This document shows positions 29,837 to 38,890 of a stretch of DNA of 64,000 bases, one piece after another. A program made the position numbers and the translations under genes. The first letter of the stretch is position 1, and the number at the start of each line of letters is the position of its first letter. Location: NCBI GenBank assembly GCA_947387485.1, contig CANDNT010000007.1, positions 162,676 through 226,675 on the forward strand, in the 5' to 3' direction. The notes below the pieces were generated by a model. That model had not been told where the DNA came from. It did no database searches and worked only from the letters and a program-made list of their open reading frames with translations. This DNA comes from Aquimarina rhabdastrellae (GTDB lineage Bacteria; Bacteroidota; Bacteroidia; Flavobacteriales; Flavobacteriaceae).

Positions 29837-30529
29837 TTATTTTTTCTTCTTTAATTTTCTAATATTAGGAGAGCTTACAAACCATAATACAAATCCACTA
29901 CACACAGTTATTAATCCTAAAAATGAAAATACTCTAAGTGTGATTGTATTAAAGTCATCTCTTCCTTCATAATCCATAGTATGCGTCATCCATAAAAAAT
30001 CAAACCATCTCCATGAACGATGTCGTACACGTTGAAATTTCCCTTCTTTAATAGACACATATGCAGTAACATTATCTGGATGCTCATATGCTATTTGATA
30101 TGCTGGTAAAGGCCTTCCTCGATATTCGTGATGCTTATCTACTGTTGTTATCTTCTTTACAGCTTTTACCTTAAGCTCTTCTATCATATATTGAGAAGCT
30201 ATAGCTAGTGCTTCCTCTTGTGATATCTCTTCTTTTACGATTCCAGTTCTTGCATGAATCAATCTCGTGTCATTTACCCAATAATAAGGTTCTCCAGCAA
30301 TTGCACGTAACTCTAGCCTCTTTATATCTTCTTGAATTGGAACTACATTTAATTGTTTAAAAGCTGTAGGTTTCACCTCTTTTTTAAAATGATCTCCATG
30401 TATATCATCAATATTGGTCCAACTAAAATAAAGTCCGCTTATCGTCCAAAATAAAAACTGAACTCCTAAGAATAATCCTAAATATCGATGTGCTTTACGT
30501 ATTGCTATTGCTGTCTTTCTTTTTACCAT
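29837..30529 (-). CDS. PepSY-domain membrane protein
   Basis: The 230-residue protein begins with a transmembrane helix in KAHRYLGLFLGVQFLFWTIS, followed by a periplasmic PepSY-type region (PYYWVNDTRLIHARTG, SQEEALAIASQY) and a C-terminal helix (LITVCSGFVLWFV). The WFDFLWMTHTMDY segment is typical of the PepSY-associated membrane family. Members are often found beside metal or iron transport genes. It lies 7 bases upstream of the CusB-like gene and 89 bases after the DUF3347 lipoprotein. The precise role is unknown. Confidence 0.8.
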   Translation of the reverse strand: MVKRKTAIAIRKAHRYLGLFLGVQFLFWTISGLYFSWTNIDDIHGDHFKKEVKPTAFKQLNVVPIQEDIKRLELRAIAGEPYYWVNDTRLIHARTGIVKEEISQEEALAIASQYMIEELKVKAVKKITTVDKHHEYRGRPLPAYQIAYEHPDNVTAYVSIKEGKFQRVRHRSWRWFDFLWMTHTMDYEGRDDFNTITLRVFSFLGLITVCSGFVLWFVSSPNIRKLKKKK

Positions 30530-30618
30530 GTCATTGTTTTTGTTCCATACAAGTATACATCATTCTTAGGAGTCCATTTTAGTCATTAGTTATTTTTAAT
30601 CTACTAGATTTCAAACAC

Positions 30619-31185
30619 CTAATTAATTGTTGTTTTTACTGATCCACATTTTAGCATTTGACTTCCGTAATATGGATTACGTACTTCTTTTGAATCTGAT
30701 AACCAGTAGCCTCCTTTTCCTTCAAATGCCATAGGACAAAACTGTTTATAAACCTCTCCCGAAGTTATATCTGCCGTAGCTATTATTTTTTCTGTTTCAG
30801 CAGTAAGCGTTACAAAAAAGTCTCTTTGTTTCTTGATGTCTTTTGTTAATGCTATCAACTTTGCTGTAGCTTTTAACTCATTAAACCCTCCTTCTTTTTC
30901 TAGCATATCGTCTAGTTTTTTTGCTTCTTTTTGCACGTCATTACTCGCTGTATTTACTAATGCTGCTTTAACCGATAAATATTGATTATATACATCATTT
31001 ATCTTATCATCTGTAAAAACCACAGTACTTTTACTTGCTGTTTTGTTTAAATCATCTTTAACTTCTTTTTTTGTTTCCGTATTAGGTACAGCTTTTACTG
31101 GTTTCTTTGCTTTTTCTTCTTTTCCACAAGAAATCATTACACTTATCATTCCTAATACGATTGCTGTTCTTTTTATTGTTTTCAT
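30619..31185 (-). CDS. DUF3347 lipoprotein, putative periplasmic metal-binding
   Basis: A 188-residue lipoprotein with Cys20 in the lipobox MISC. A Lys/Asp-rich linker leads to a helical DUF3347-type domain that ends with FCPMAFEGKGG, SKEVRNPYYG and LKCGSV. The Cys-Pro-Met, Met and Cys residues are plausible copper or silver ligands. The same domain ends the CusB-like adaptor at 28141-29829. It sits between the TolC-like and PepSY genes. A metal-delivery (CusF-like) role is an inference. Confidence 0.8.
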   Translation of the reverse strand: MKTIKRTAIVLGMISVMISCGKEEKAKKPVKAVPNTETKKEVKDDLNKTASKSTVVFTDDKINDVYNQYLSVKAALVNTASNDVQKEAKKLDDMLEKEGGFNELKATAKLIALTKDIKKQRDFFVTLTAETEKIIATADITSGEVYKQFCPMAFEGKGGYWLSDSKEVRNPYYGSQMLKCGSVKTTIN

Positions 31186-31195
31186 ATCTTTCTTT

Positions 31196-32416
31196 TTAAT
31201 TCAAATAGTTTATAATTGCTGTTTGTATAAAATAGTTTTGTATTATTTCTACTTTCTTTTTTTCAAATTTTAATCGCATTTGCTGCAATTCCAAAATCTC
31301 TTCAAATGCTATTTTCTCTGCCTGATATGCTCCTATAGCAATCTTCTCGGCTTCTTCAATTTGTTGTATATTTTTTTGTTGTGTATCATAATTAATACGT
31401 GTAGTAATACGATCATTAATTGCTTTTTCTAATATTTGTCTCAATTTATTTTGAGTAGACGTTCTCTCATAATCAACACGTTCTTGAGCAATCGCTAGAG
31501 TCTTATTTTTGGTATTATACTTTTTATTAAAGATTGGTATCGACATAGAAATTTTTGGCATCCAGATATCTTTTCCGTTATCATTAAATACTTGATTAGG
31601 GCGTTCTTCTACTACCACATAATCCAATCCAACTCCTATACTAGGTAAGCTTTCTTTTTTGTTTACTCTTTGTTGTTGATTTACTACCTCGTGTATCAAA
31701 TCATACTTTAGTAATTCTGGATGGTATTCAACTTCTCCTATTGTTAATGTAGGTTCTTCTTCTGGAATTATTAAATTATTAGGTATAACTAGTTGTTCAA
31801 ATCCATCTCTATTTAATAAAGCGTTAAACTGCAATTCTTCATTAAGAATTGCTCCTTTAAGTTTTTCTATTTCATCTTTTATTTCATTCTCTGTGATATT
31901 TATCTTTAGCACATCTATAGCTGTTGCTTTATTATTTTCTAAAGCAGCCAAAACAACTTCTCTTGTTTGCTTTAATATCGTTTTTTGCTGTTCGAGTATA
32001 TTTTCTTTAGCTTTTAATGCATAAAGTTTATAGTAGCTTTTCTTTATAGCCAAAGTAATTTTACGCTTTGTCACTTCTACTTGGTTTTTCTCCACCTCGC
32101 TTATAGCTTTTGCTTCAGAAGCTTTTGCTTGTAATGTTCCAAACCAAGGAAGTTTTTGCTCTGCAGATACTCTTGCTTTTTGTGCCCCAGTACGTGTCTC
32201 GGGTTCGCTTACAAAGTATCCTATACCCACCGTAGTATTAGGTAGACTATATGCTGCATCGATAGCTTTTTCTTTTTCTTGATACGTACTTTCTATTGCT
32301 TTTAATTCTGGATTATTCTCCATTGCTTCGGCAATATATTCATGCAATGTTTGTGCTTTTGCAATAGTCATTACATTAAATATCAGCAACACAGTAAAAG
32401 TGAAACTTCTTCTCAT
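31196..32416 (-). CDS. TolC-family outer-membrane channel of the metal pump
   Basis: The 406-residue product has a signal peptide ending near IAKAQ and two long OEP helical repeats with the pattern ENPELKAIESTYQEKE and YHPELLKYDLIHE. By position it is the CusC-like duct of the cluster: it begins 2 bases after the CusA-like gene and precedes the DUF3347 lipoprotein by 10 bases. The tight spacing argues for a single transcript. Confidence 0.87.
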   Translation of the reverse strand: MRRSFTFTVLLIFNVMTIAKAQTLHEYIAEAMENNPELKAIESTYQEKEKAIDAAYSLPNTTVGIGYFVSEPETRTGAQKARVSAEQKLPWFGTLQAKASEAKAISEVEKNQVEVTKRKITLAIKKSYYKLYALKAKENILEQQKTILKQTREVVLAALENNKATAIDVLKINITENEIKDEIEKLKGAILNEELQFNALLNRDGFEQLVIPNNLIIPEEEPTLTIGEVEYHPELLKYDLIHEVVNQQQRVNKKESLPSIGVGLDYVVVEERPNQVFNDNGKDIWMPKISMSIPIFNKKYNTKNKTLAIAQERVDYERTSTQNKLRQILEKAINDRITTRINYDTQQKNIQQIEEAEKIAIGAYQAEKIAFEEILELQQMRLKFEKKKVEIIQNYFIQTAIINYLN

Positions 32417-32418
32417 TT

Positions 32419-35400
32419 TTAGTTCTTTCTTTTAATTTGTATTTCTTCTTTCCAACTAAATAACACAGGAACTACAAATAATGTTATCAATGCCACTAAC
32501 ATTCCTCCAAAACTAGGTATCGCCATAGGAATCATGATATCACTACCTCGCCCTGTTGATGTTAAGATAGGAATAAGAGCCAGAATAGTCGTTGCTGTAG
32601 TCATTAAACACGGACGGATTCTTCTCTCTCCCGCTTCTAATACTGCTGCTCTTATTTCTTGAATAGTTTGTGGCTTATTTTTATCAAAATTTTGTTTTAA
32701 ATACGTTCCCATTACAACTCCATCGTCTGTTGCTATACCAAATAACGCTATAAATCCTACCCAAACGGCTACACTCAAATTGAGATTTTGTATCTGGAAT
32801 AATTCTCTAAGATTTACACTACCTATAGTGACATCCATAAACCATTCTTGATTATATAATCCTATCATAATAAATCCTCCTGCAAAGGCTACAGCTATTC
32901 CTACAAAAATTAGTAATGCTGTAAGTACTGATCTAAACTGCATATAGAGTATTAAGAAAATAATTACCAAAACCAATGGAACCACAAATGATAATGTTTT
33001 TTCTGCTCTCACTTGGTTTTCATAAGTTCCTGTAAATTGATAATTGATCCCGTTAGGAATTACTAGCTCATCTGCTTCTATTTTTTGTTTTAAAAATGCA
33101 ACTGCATTTTCTACCACATCCACTTCTGCATATCCTTCTTGTTTATCAAACAAAACATAACCTACGAGAAAAGCATCTTCACTTTTTATCATTTGCGGTC
33201 CTTGCTCATATGATATGGTCACGACTTCGCTTAGCGGAATACTAGTTCCATTAGACAACGGCACATAAATTAAAGCTAAATCTTCTGGATGTGCTCTCAA
33301 TTCTCTAGGATAACGTACTCTAACTCCATATCGTTCTCTTCCTTCTACAGTTTGAGTTAACATTTTCCCTCCTACTGCAATATCTATTACATCTTGTATT
33401 TGCTGAATAGATAGCCCATATCGTGCACTTTTTTCTCGATCAATATCAATTAACACATAAGGTTTTCCTATAATACGATCTGCAAAAACCGCTTCTTTCT
33501 TAACTCCATCTACTTGTTTAAGGTACGTTTCTAAGGCTAATCCAAAAGTTTCAATTTCTTTAAGCGATCTTCCTTTTATTTTTATTCCCATAGGAGCACG
33601 CATACCTGTTTGTAACATGACCAATCGCGTTTGGATTGGTTGTAATTTTGGCGCTGATGTGATTCCTGGTAATTTTGTACGCTTTACAATTTCATTCCAG
33701 ATATCATTTGGCGTTTTGATATCCGATCGCCACTGTCTAAAATAAGCTCCTTGATCATCTTTTATCAAATCCGTCATTTTTATATCCTTATACGCTTCGT
33801 ATGAAGTAGCTTGAGCTATAGGCTTCAATGTATTTCCATTTTTTAATATAAAATTACCTTGATCGTCAATTTTAAATCGTTGCTGTTCTCCTTCTTCATT
33901 CAGCATATATTCTGATTTATAATTGATGATATTTTCATACATCGATAATGGTGCTGGATCTAATGCCGAGTTAATTCGTCCTGCTTTACCTACTACAGTT
34001 TCAATTTCTGGAATAGTAGCTACAGCCATATCTAGTTGTTGTAAAACTCTCTTGTTCTCTGCAATTCCTGCATGTGGTAGCGATGTAGGCATCAATAAAA
34101 AAGATCCTTCGTCTAGCGCTGGCATAAACTCTTTTCCTGTTTGTTTCCAAATCATTATCCCTAATACAATTAAAGTTGCTGGTACACTTAAAAACAGTAA
34201 TTTATATTGTAACGCCCATCTTAAAATACGGCTATAATAATGTTTAAATCCTAAAAAACCTCCTAATAACCCTAAACATAGAACACTCACAAACAGCACA
34301 TTCCAAATCATATTTACACCTGCTCCTAATGGTTTCCAGTATATTGCTAGTGTAACGATTATTGTTATTACTGTAATCATTACAATGCCTCGATTTGCTT
34401 GAACAGCAGTTATTTTCTGAAGGTTTTTTATCAAGTTAATACCACTCAACCCTATCAATACTATCCCTAAGTAATAGCCCTTACTTATTGCAAAAACTCC
34501 GATTAACAATATCACAATTTGTATGCTATTATTAAGTCTACCTTTTATACTTCTCTTTTTGAAAATTACTGCTGCAAATGGCGGAATTAAAAATAAGGTC
34601 ACTATTACAGATGCTATTAGCGCAAATGTCTTAGTGTATGCCAAAGGTGTAAATAACTTACCTTCTGCTCCTGTAAGTACGAATACTGGAATAAAACTTA
34701 TGATAGTTGTTAACACCGCTGTTATTATAGCTCCTGAAACTTCTGTAGTAGCTTCATATACTATAGTATTAATGGGTACTTCTTCTTTCCTTTCCTGAAG
34801 GTGTTTGATAATATTCTCACACAAAATAACCCCTACATCAACCATTGTTCCTATAGCAATTGCAATTCCTGAAAGGGCAACTATATTGGCATCAATATGT
34901 AGCAATTTCATTGCGATAAAAACCATTAATATTGCTATAGGTAGCACTCCTGATATTAATATAGACGCTCTTAAATTATATACCATAAAGACAATAACCA
35001 ATATAGTTATTAAAACTTCTAATGTAAGTGCTTCTTTTAAAGTCCCTAATGTTTCTTTTATTAATTGGGTACGATCATAAAACGGTACTATTGTAACTTG
35101 AGATATGCTACCATCTTTTAGCTCTTTACTTGGTAATCCTCCTGCTATTTTTGCTATTTCTTTCTTAACATTATTAATTACTTCTAGAGGATTTGCTCCA
35201 TATCTTGCTATGATTACTCCTCCTGCAACTTCGGCTCCTTCTTTGTCTAATATTCCTCTTCGTGTTGCTGGTCCCAAAGTAACTTTGGCGATATCTTTTA
35301 CTTTTATTGGTGTAAACTCTTTTGACTCAATTACTGTATTCTCTATATCTGCAATGGATTGAATATACCCTAATCCTCTAACATAATATTCTGCCTTGTT

Positions 35401-36126
35401 TATTTCAAGTGTTTGAGCTCCCGTATCTTTATTACTCTCTTTAATTGCTTTCACCAATGTTCCTAGAGCTATACCATATTGTCGCATTTTCTCTGGATCA
35501 ACATCGATTTGATATTCTTTTACATATCCTCCTATAGAAGCTACTTCTGAGACTCCACTTGCTGTGGCAAGTGCATATTTAACATCATAATCTTGAATAC
35601 TACGCAATTCTTCCAGATTCCAACCACCAGTAACATTACCTTGTTTGTCTCTTCCTTCTAGTGTATACCAAAAAATTTGTCCTAAGCCTGTTGCATCTGG
35701 TCCTATAGCAGGAGATACTCCTTGAGGTAATAAACCTGTGGGTAATGAATTTAATTTCTCGATGATCCTACTTCTACTCCAGTAAAATTCGACATCTTCT
35801 TCAAATATGACATAGATACTAGAAAAACCAAACATAGAAGAACTCCTTATGGTTTTTACACCAGAAATTCCCATCAATGCTGTAGTAAGAGGGTATGTAA
35901 TTTGGTCTTCTATATCTTGTGGAGATCTACCATCCCATTTTGTAAATACAATTTGTTGATTTTCTCCAATATCTGGAATAGCATCAACTGCTACAGGATT
36001 ATTCGGTAATATTCCTTTATTCCAATCAAAAGGTGCATGAATTATTCCCCACACCAATATCAATATTGCTATAACTATAGCTATAAGTTTATTTTCGATT
36101 AAAAATCGTATACTTTTATTTAACAT
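32419..36126 (-). CDS. CusA/CzcA-family heavy-metal RND permease
   Basis: The protein is the inner-membrane pump of the metal-efflux cluster. At 1235 residues it is longer than the roughly 1040-residue E. coli CusA. The extra length is in a block of additional hydrophobic segments after TM6 (about 525-640) and a periplasmic insertion around 735-810. HME-RND features include WDGRSPQDIEDQITYPL, SSMFGFSSIYVIFE, the TM4 aspartate in GTMVDVGVILCEN and GIATDDGVVMGTYL. A Met in the LVMLQTGMRAPMG region is at the place of a CusA methionine, in keeping with Cu/Ag, but the substrate is not certain. Confidence 0.9.
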   Translation of the reverse strand: MLNKSIRFLIENKLIAIVIAILILVWGIIHAPFDWNKGILPNNPVAVDAIPDIGENQQIVFTKWDGRSPQDIEDQITYPLTTALMGISGVKTIRSSSMFGFSSIYVIFEEDVEFYWSRSRIIEKLNSLPTGLLPQGVSPAIGPDATGLGQIFWYTLEGRDKQGNVTGGWNLEELRSIQDYDVKYALATASGVSEVASIGGYVKEYQIDVDPEKMRQYGIALGTLVKAIKESNKDTGAQTLEINKAEYYVRGLGYIQSIADIENTVIESKEFTPIKVKDIAKVTLGPATRRGILDKEGAEVAGGVIIARYGANPLEVINNVKKEIAKIAGGLPSKELKDGSISQVTIVPFYDRTQLIKETLGTLKEALTLEVLITILVIVFMVYNLRASILISGVLPIAILMVFIAMKLLHIDANIVALSGIAIAIGTMVDVGVILCENIIKHLQERKEEVPINTIVYEATTEVSGAIITAVLTTIISFIPVFVLTGAEGKLFTPLAYTKTFALIASVIVTLFLIPPFAAVIFKKRSIKGRLNNSIQIVILLIGVFAISKGYYLGIVLIGLSGINLIKNLQKITAVQANRGIVMITVITIIVTLAIYWKPLGAGVNMIWNVLFVSVLCLGLLGGFLGFKHYYSRILRWALQYKLLFLSVPATLIVLGIMIWKQTGKEFMPALDEGSFLLMPTSLPHAGIAENKRVLQQLDMAVATIPEIETVVGKAGRINSALDPAPLSMYENIINYKSEYMLNEEGEQQRFKIDDQGNFILKNGNTLKPIAQATSYEAYKDIKMTDLIKDDQGAYFRQWRSDIKTPNDIWNEIVKRTKLPGITSAPKLQPIQTRLVMLQTGMRAPMGIKIKGRSLKEIETFGLALETYLKQVDGVKKEAVFADRIIGKPYVLIDIDREKSARYGLSIQQIQDVIDIAVGGKMLTQTVEGRERYGVRVRYPRELRAHPEDLALIYVPLSNGTSIPLSEVVTISYEQGPQMIKSEDAFLVGYVLFDKQEGYAEVDVVENAVAFLKQKIEADELVIPNGINYQFTGTYENQVRAEKTLSFVVPLVLVIIFLILYMQFRSVLTALLIFVGIAVAFAGGFIMIGLYNQEWFMDVTIGSVNLRELFQIQNLNLSVAVWVGFIALFGIATDDGVVMGTYLKQNFDKNKPQTIQEIRAAVLEAGERRIRPCLMTTATTILALIPILTSTGRGSDIMIPMAIPSFGGMLVALITLFVVPVLFSWKEEIQIKRKN

Positions 36127-36208
36127 ATCTCATTAAAATATCATGAATATATAATCACACGACCCTATGGTATTTGATCATGTATGTTCACAGAATATTA
36201 ATGGTAAA

Positions 36209-36628
36209 TCAAATTAAATATACCTCGTCAAGCACTTGTATATCTTTGACGAGTAAAGGTGGTAAGTATAAATTGTATTGTGGTTTGTCTTGTACTTGTG
36301 TTGTAAAAAGCGAAAAATAACTATATACAAAACTCTCAAGAAATAATTGTTGTTCTAATTCAAGAGAATCAAAAGTTGGTTTTAATTCATCTTGACCTTC
36401 AACAATTATAGTCTCATTTTCACAACATGTTTCTTTCTTAAACTCAAAAGAATTAGAAGTACTATCTTTTGAAGCTATATCCATCCCACAACTTTTTGCT
36501 TTGGTCAGAATAGATACATCAACTAGACGTTTGCAACAATAATGCTTATCTACAGTAAATGAAACTGTAGAAAATAATACTACAAAAGCGAGTAACATTG
36601 CCATTATTTGTTTTACAAACTTCTTCAT
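36209..36628 (-). CDS. HYC_CC_PP family small Cys-rich protein
   Basis: The 139-residue protein has an N-terminal hydrophobic signal or anchor, then DKHYCCKRL (29-32 HYCC), Cys47, a Cys-Cys pair (68-69) and a C-terminal PP (YLPPLLV). This spacing is the signature of the Bacteroidota HYC_CC_PP family, of unknown function. It is the first gene of the metal cluster, 82 bases upstream of the CusA-like gene, so a periplasmic metal-binding role is a reasonable inference. Confidence 0.75.
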   Translation of the reverse strand: MKKFVKQIMAMLLAFVVLFSTVSFTVDKHYCCKRLVDVSILTKAKSCGMDIASKDSTSNSFEFKKETCCENETIIVEGQDELKPTFDSLELEQQLFLESFVYSYFSLFTTQVQDKPQYNLYLPPLLVKDIQVLDEVYLI

Positions 36629-36636
36629 AAGTACTA

Positions 36637-36644
36637 CAAATTTA
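36637..36644 (-). promoter_or_regulatory. -7 box upstream of the metal-efflux cluster
   Basis: TAAATTTG on the minus strand matches TAnnTTTG, 8 bases upstream of the HYC_CC_PP start codon. No TTG is seen at the -33 spacing, consistent with a promoter that needs an activator. No metal-responsive regulator gene is adjacent. Confidence 0.45.
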
Positions 36645-36881
36645 CTAAAATATTTATTAGTTATCTTTTATTAACGCTTTTTTATCATTAATCCAAGTTT
36701 TATGGTCTTTGCATTTTTTACGTTAATCTATTAGTATTTAAACAATCAAAAAGCTTACAAATAACTTCTTTTTATAAAAGTGTTATATATTTTATCTTTT
36801 TCTTAATCTCTTTAATCGATAAACAGATGTATTTAACAAAAATATAGTTTTAACTATATTTAAACTCTTATAGAATTTAGA

Positions 36882-36889
36882 TATTTTTG
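36882..36889 (+). promoter_or_regulatory. -7 box upstream of the GAF/fRMsr gene
   Basis: TATTTTTG is an exact match to TAnnTTTG, 14 bases before the ATG. The -33 element is not clear. The transcript leader would be very short. Confidence 0.4.
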
Positions 36890-36903
36890 TCAAAAAAATA
36901 GAG

Positions 36904-37359
36904 ATGTCGTTCGAAAAATTAAAACCTGAAGTTGTAACTATTCTTCAAAACGAAGCTATTACTGTTACAGATAGACTACACGGAGTATGTCAATTATTAA
37001 GTGATACTATTTCTTATTATGACTGGGTTGGTTTTTACTTCAAAAATGGAGATAAAGAGGAATTAAAACTTCGTACGTATGTAGGCGAAGAAACAGATCA
37101 TACGATCATCCCTTTTGGTAAAGGAATTTGTGGTCAAGTTGCTGTTTCTAATGAGAATTTTGTTGTACCTGATGTTAAAGCTCAAGATAATTATATTGCA
37201 TGTAGTATAACTGTAAAAGCAGAAATCGTAGTACCTCTATTTAAAGATGGAGAAAACATAGGTCAAATCGATATTGACTCGAATACACCTGATCCTTTTA
37301 CAGCAGAAGATGAAAGATTTTTGGAATTTGTTAATCTAGAAGTTGCCAAAATCTTATAA
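36904..37359 (+). CDS. GAF-domain protein, free methionine-(R)-sulfoxide reductase family
   Basis: fRMsr reduces free methionine-R-sulfoxide. The 151-residue protein is one GAF domain with YYDWVGFYF, IPFGKGICGQVA, DNYIACSITVKAEIVVPL and GQIDIDSNTPDPFT, all family positions. Cys76 and Cys100 match the two essential cysteines of E. coli YebR (Cys94 and Cys118). The third (Cys84 in YebR) is replaced, as the segment reads DHTIIP. Cys29 could be an alternative resolving residue. It is followed by galE after 47 bases. Confidence 0.82.
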   Translation: MSFEKLKPEVVTILQNEAITVTDRLHGVCQLLSDTISYYDWVGFYFKNGDKEELKLRTYVGEETDHTIIPFGKGICGQVAVSNENFVVPDVKAQDNYIACSITVKAEIVVPLFKDGENIGQIDIDSNTPDPFTAEDERFLEFVNLEVAKIL

Positions 37360-37406
37360 ATATTGTTTCTTGGCTTTAGTCTATAACCAATAGCTAAAGT
37401 TATCTT

Positions 37407-38441
37407 ATGAAATCAAAAATAGTAGTTACAGGAGGATTAGGGTTTATTGGCTCTCATACTGTAGTTGAATTATTGCAAAACAATTACGAAGTTGTTATTA
37501 TTGATAATTGCTCTAATTCTTCTGAAGCTGTACTTGATGGTATTTACAATATCACTGGAATACAACCTGTTTTTGAAAAATTAGATCTTAGACAGAAAGA
37601 AAAAGTTATTGACTTTTTTAATCGTCATAATGACGTTACAGGTGTTATACATTTTGCAGCATCTAAAGCTGTGGGAGAAAGTGTTGAAAACCCTCTTTTA
37701 TACTACGAAAATAATCTTAATACGCTTGTTTATACCTTACAGGCATTAGAACATACAGCAAAAGCTAATTTTATATTTAGCTCTTCTTGTACTGTTTATG
37801 GAGAAGCAGAAGAGCTTCCTATCACTGAGAATGCGCCAGTAAAACCTGCTATTTCACCTTATGGTAATACTAAACAAATAGGAGAAGAAATTATTAGAGA
37901 TCTCGCTCAAGTGAAGCCAAATTTCAATGCTATTGCATTACGTTATTTTAATCCTATAGGCGCTCATCAAAGTGCCGAAATTGGAGAATTACCTATAGGA
38001 GTTCCGCTTAATCTAGTGCCTTTTATTACACAAACAGCAGCGGGGCTTAGAGATCAATTATCTGTTTTTGGCAATGATTATCCTACTCCTGACGGAACTT
38101 GTATTAGAGATTATATCCATGTAGTTGATCTAGCCAAAGCTCATGTAGTAGCTTTAGAACGCTTATTACATAAAAAGAATATCCAAGACTTTGAGCTATT
38201 CAATCTTGGTACTGGAGTTGGTAATTCTGTTTTAGAAGTTATTCAATCTTTTGAGAAAGTATCTGATCAAAAACTTAATTACAAAATAGCTCCTAGACGT
38301 TCTGGAGATGTTATTTCTGCTTATGCAGATACTACCTTAGCAAATGATGTTTTGGGCTGGAAAACCTCTTATAATCTCGATGAAGCTATAGCTTCTGCCT
38401 GGAAATGGGAACAAAAGATTCGTAATAAGAATACTGACTAG
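37407..38441 (+). CDS. galE: UDP-glucose 4-epimerase
   Basis: GalE interconverts UDP-glucose and UDP-galactose for envelope polysaccharide. It is an extended SDR of 344 residues with the NAD motif TGGLGFIGSHT (8-18), SSSCTVYGE with the catalytic Ser/Thr (125-133) and the YxxxK pair Tyr152/Lys156. The C-terminal segments RDYIHVVDLAKAHV and FNLGTGVGNSVLEVI are standard. Related epimerases cannot be excluded, but the match is close over the full length. Confidence 0.9.
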   Translation: MKSKIVVTGGLGFIGSHTVVELLQNNYEVVIIDNCSNSSEAVLDGIYNITGIQPVFEKLDLRQKEKVIDFFNRHNDVTGVIHFAASKAVGESVENPLLYYENNLNTLVYTLQALEHTAKANFIFSSSCTVYGEAEELPITENAPVKPAISPYGNTKQIGEEIIRDLAQVKPNFNAIALRYFNPIGAHQSAEIGELPIGVPLNLVPFITQTAAGLRDQLSVFGNDYPTPDGTCIRDYIHVVDLAKAHVVALERLLHKKNIQDFELFNLGTGVGNSVLEVIQSFEKVSDQKLNYKIAPRRSGDVISAYADTTLANDVLGWKTSYNLDEAIASAWKWEQKIRNKNTD

Positions 38442-38597
38442 GTTTCATTGGATCAATCCAAAAAGTTGTGAGAAAATTATATTTATGAATATTGAATCAA
38501 AAATCTCGATTGCTGATTTTAGACCTTATTCAAAGGTTCTATAATTAACAATTCTATTACAAATTAACTTTCTGGTAGACCGATAAAAGAACGTCGA

Positions 38598-38755
38598 GTA
38601 ACGAATATCCGAACCTTATATAGTTTTAAAAATAGCCTTCTTTAGGCTACAGTTGTATTTATTATACAGTTTACGTTAGAAGATCTAAATTTTAAACTCA
38701 ATCCAACTTATCAACTTATCCCTTGTAGCTAATCACTCTTTACCTATAAAAAATA
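38598..38755 (-). repeat. Dispersed intergenic repeat, copy A
   Basis: Read on the minus strand this matches copy B at 47583-47722 along most of its length. Shared blocks in order are GAGTGATTAGCTAC, GTTGGATTGAG (GTTAGGTTGAG in B), TAAACTGTATAATAAATA and TTTTTAAAACTAT, then GGATATTC. Copy A carries about 15 extra bases (AGCCTAAAGAAGGCT), able to form a small hairpin. The two copies are non-coding and lie in opposite orientation 9 kb apart. Confidence 0.75.
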
Positions 38756-38839
38756 CTACAATTAGTCTTGATCTATTTCTTTATCTAATCTCACTATCAT
38801 CGCTAAGAAATTAAACTTCTTGTTTTATTATAAAAACAA

Positions 38840-38869
38840 AAAAATGCCCAAGAGATCTTGGGCATTTTT
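38840..38869 (-). terminator. Terminator after ppiD
   Basis: A perfect stem AAAAATGCCCAAG/CTTGGGCATTTTT with a four-base loop lies 21 bases past the ppiD stop. Both flanks are A/T rich, so it could also stop transcription from the galE side. Confidence 0.88.
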
Positions 38870-38890
38870 AATTTGAATAAATGGTATTTT

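Larger units (their letters stand above)
38442..38890. other. Non-coding region between galE and ppiD
   Basis: There is no ORF with coding character in these 449 bases. The stretch contains copy A of a dispersed intergenic repeat (38598-38755) and the ppiD terminator (38840-38869). The remaining sequence shows no recognisable RNA or regulatory motif. Confidence 0.7.

Noticed and set aside
38442..38475. TTGGAT/ATCCAA hairpin after galE as terminator
   Set aside because: The loop would be only two bases and there is no proper T run.
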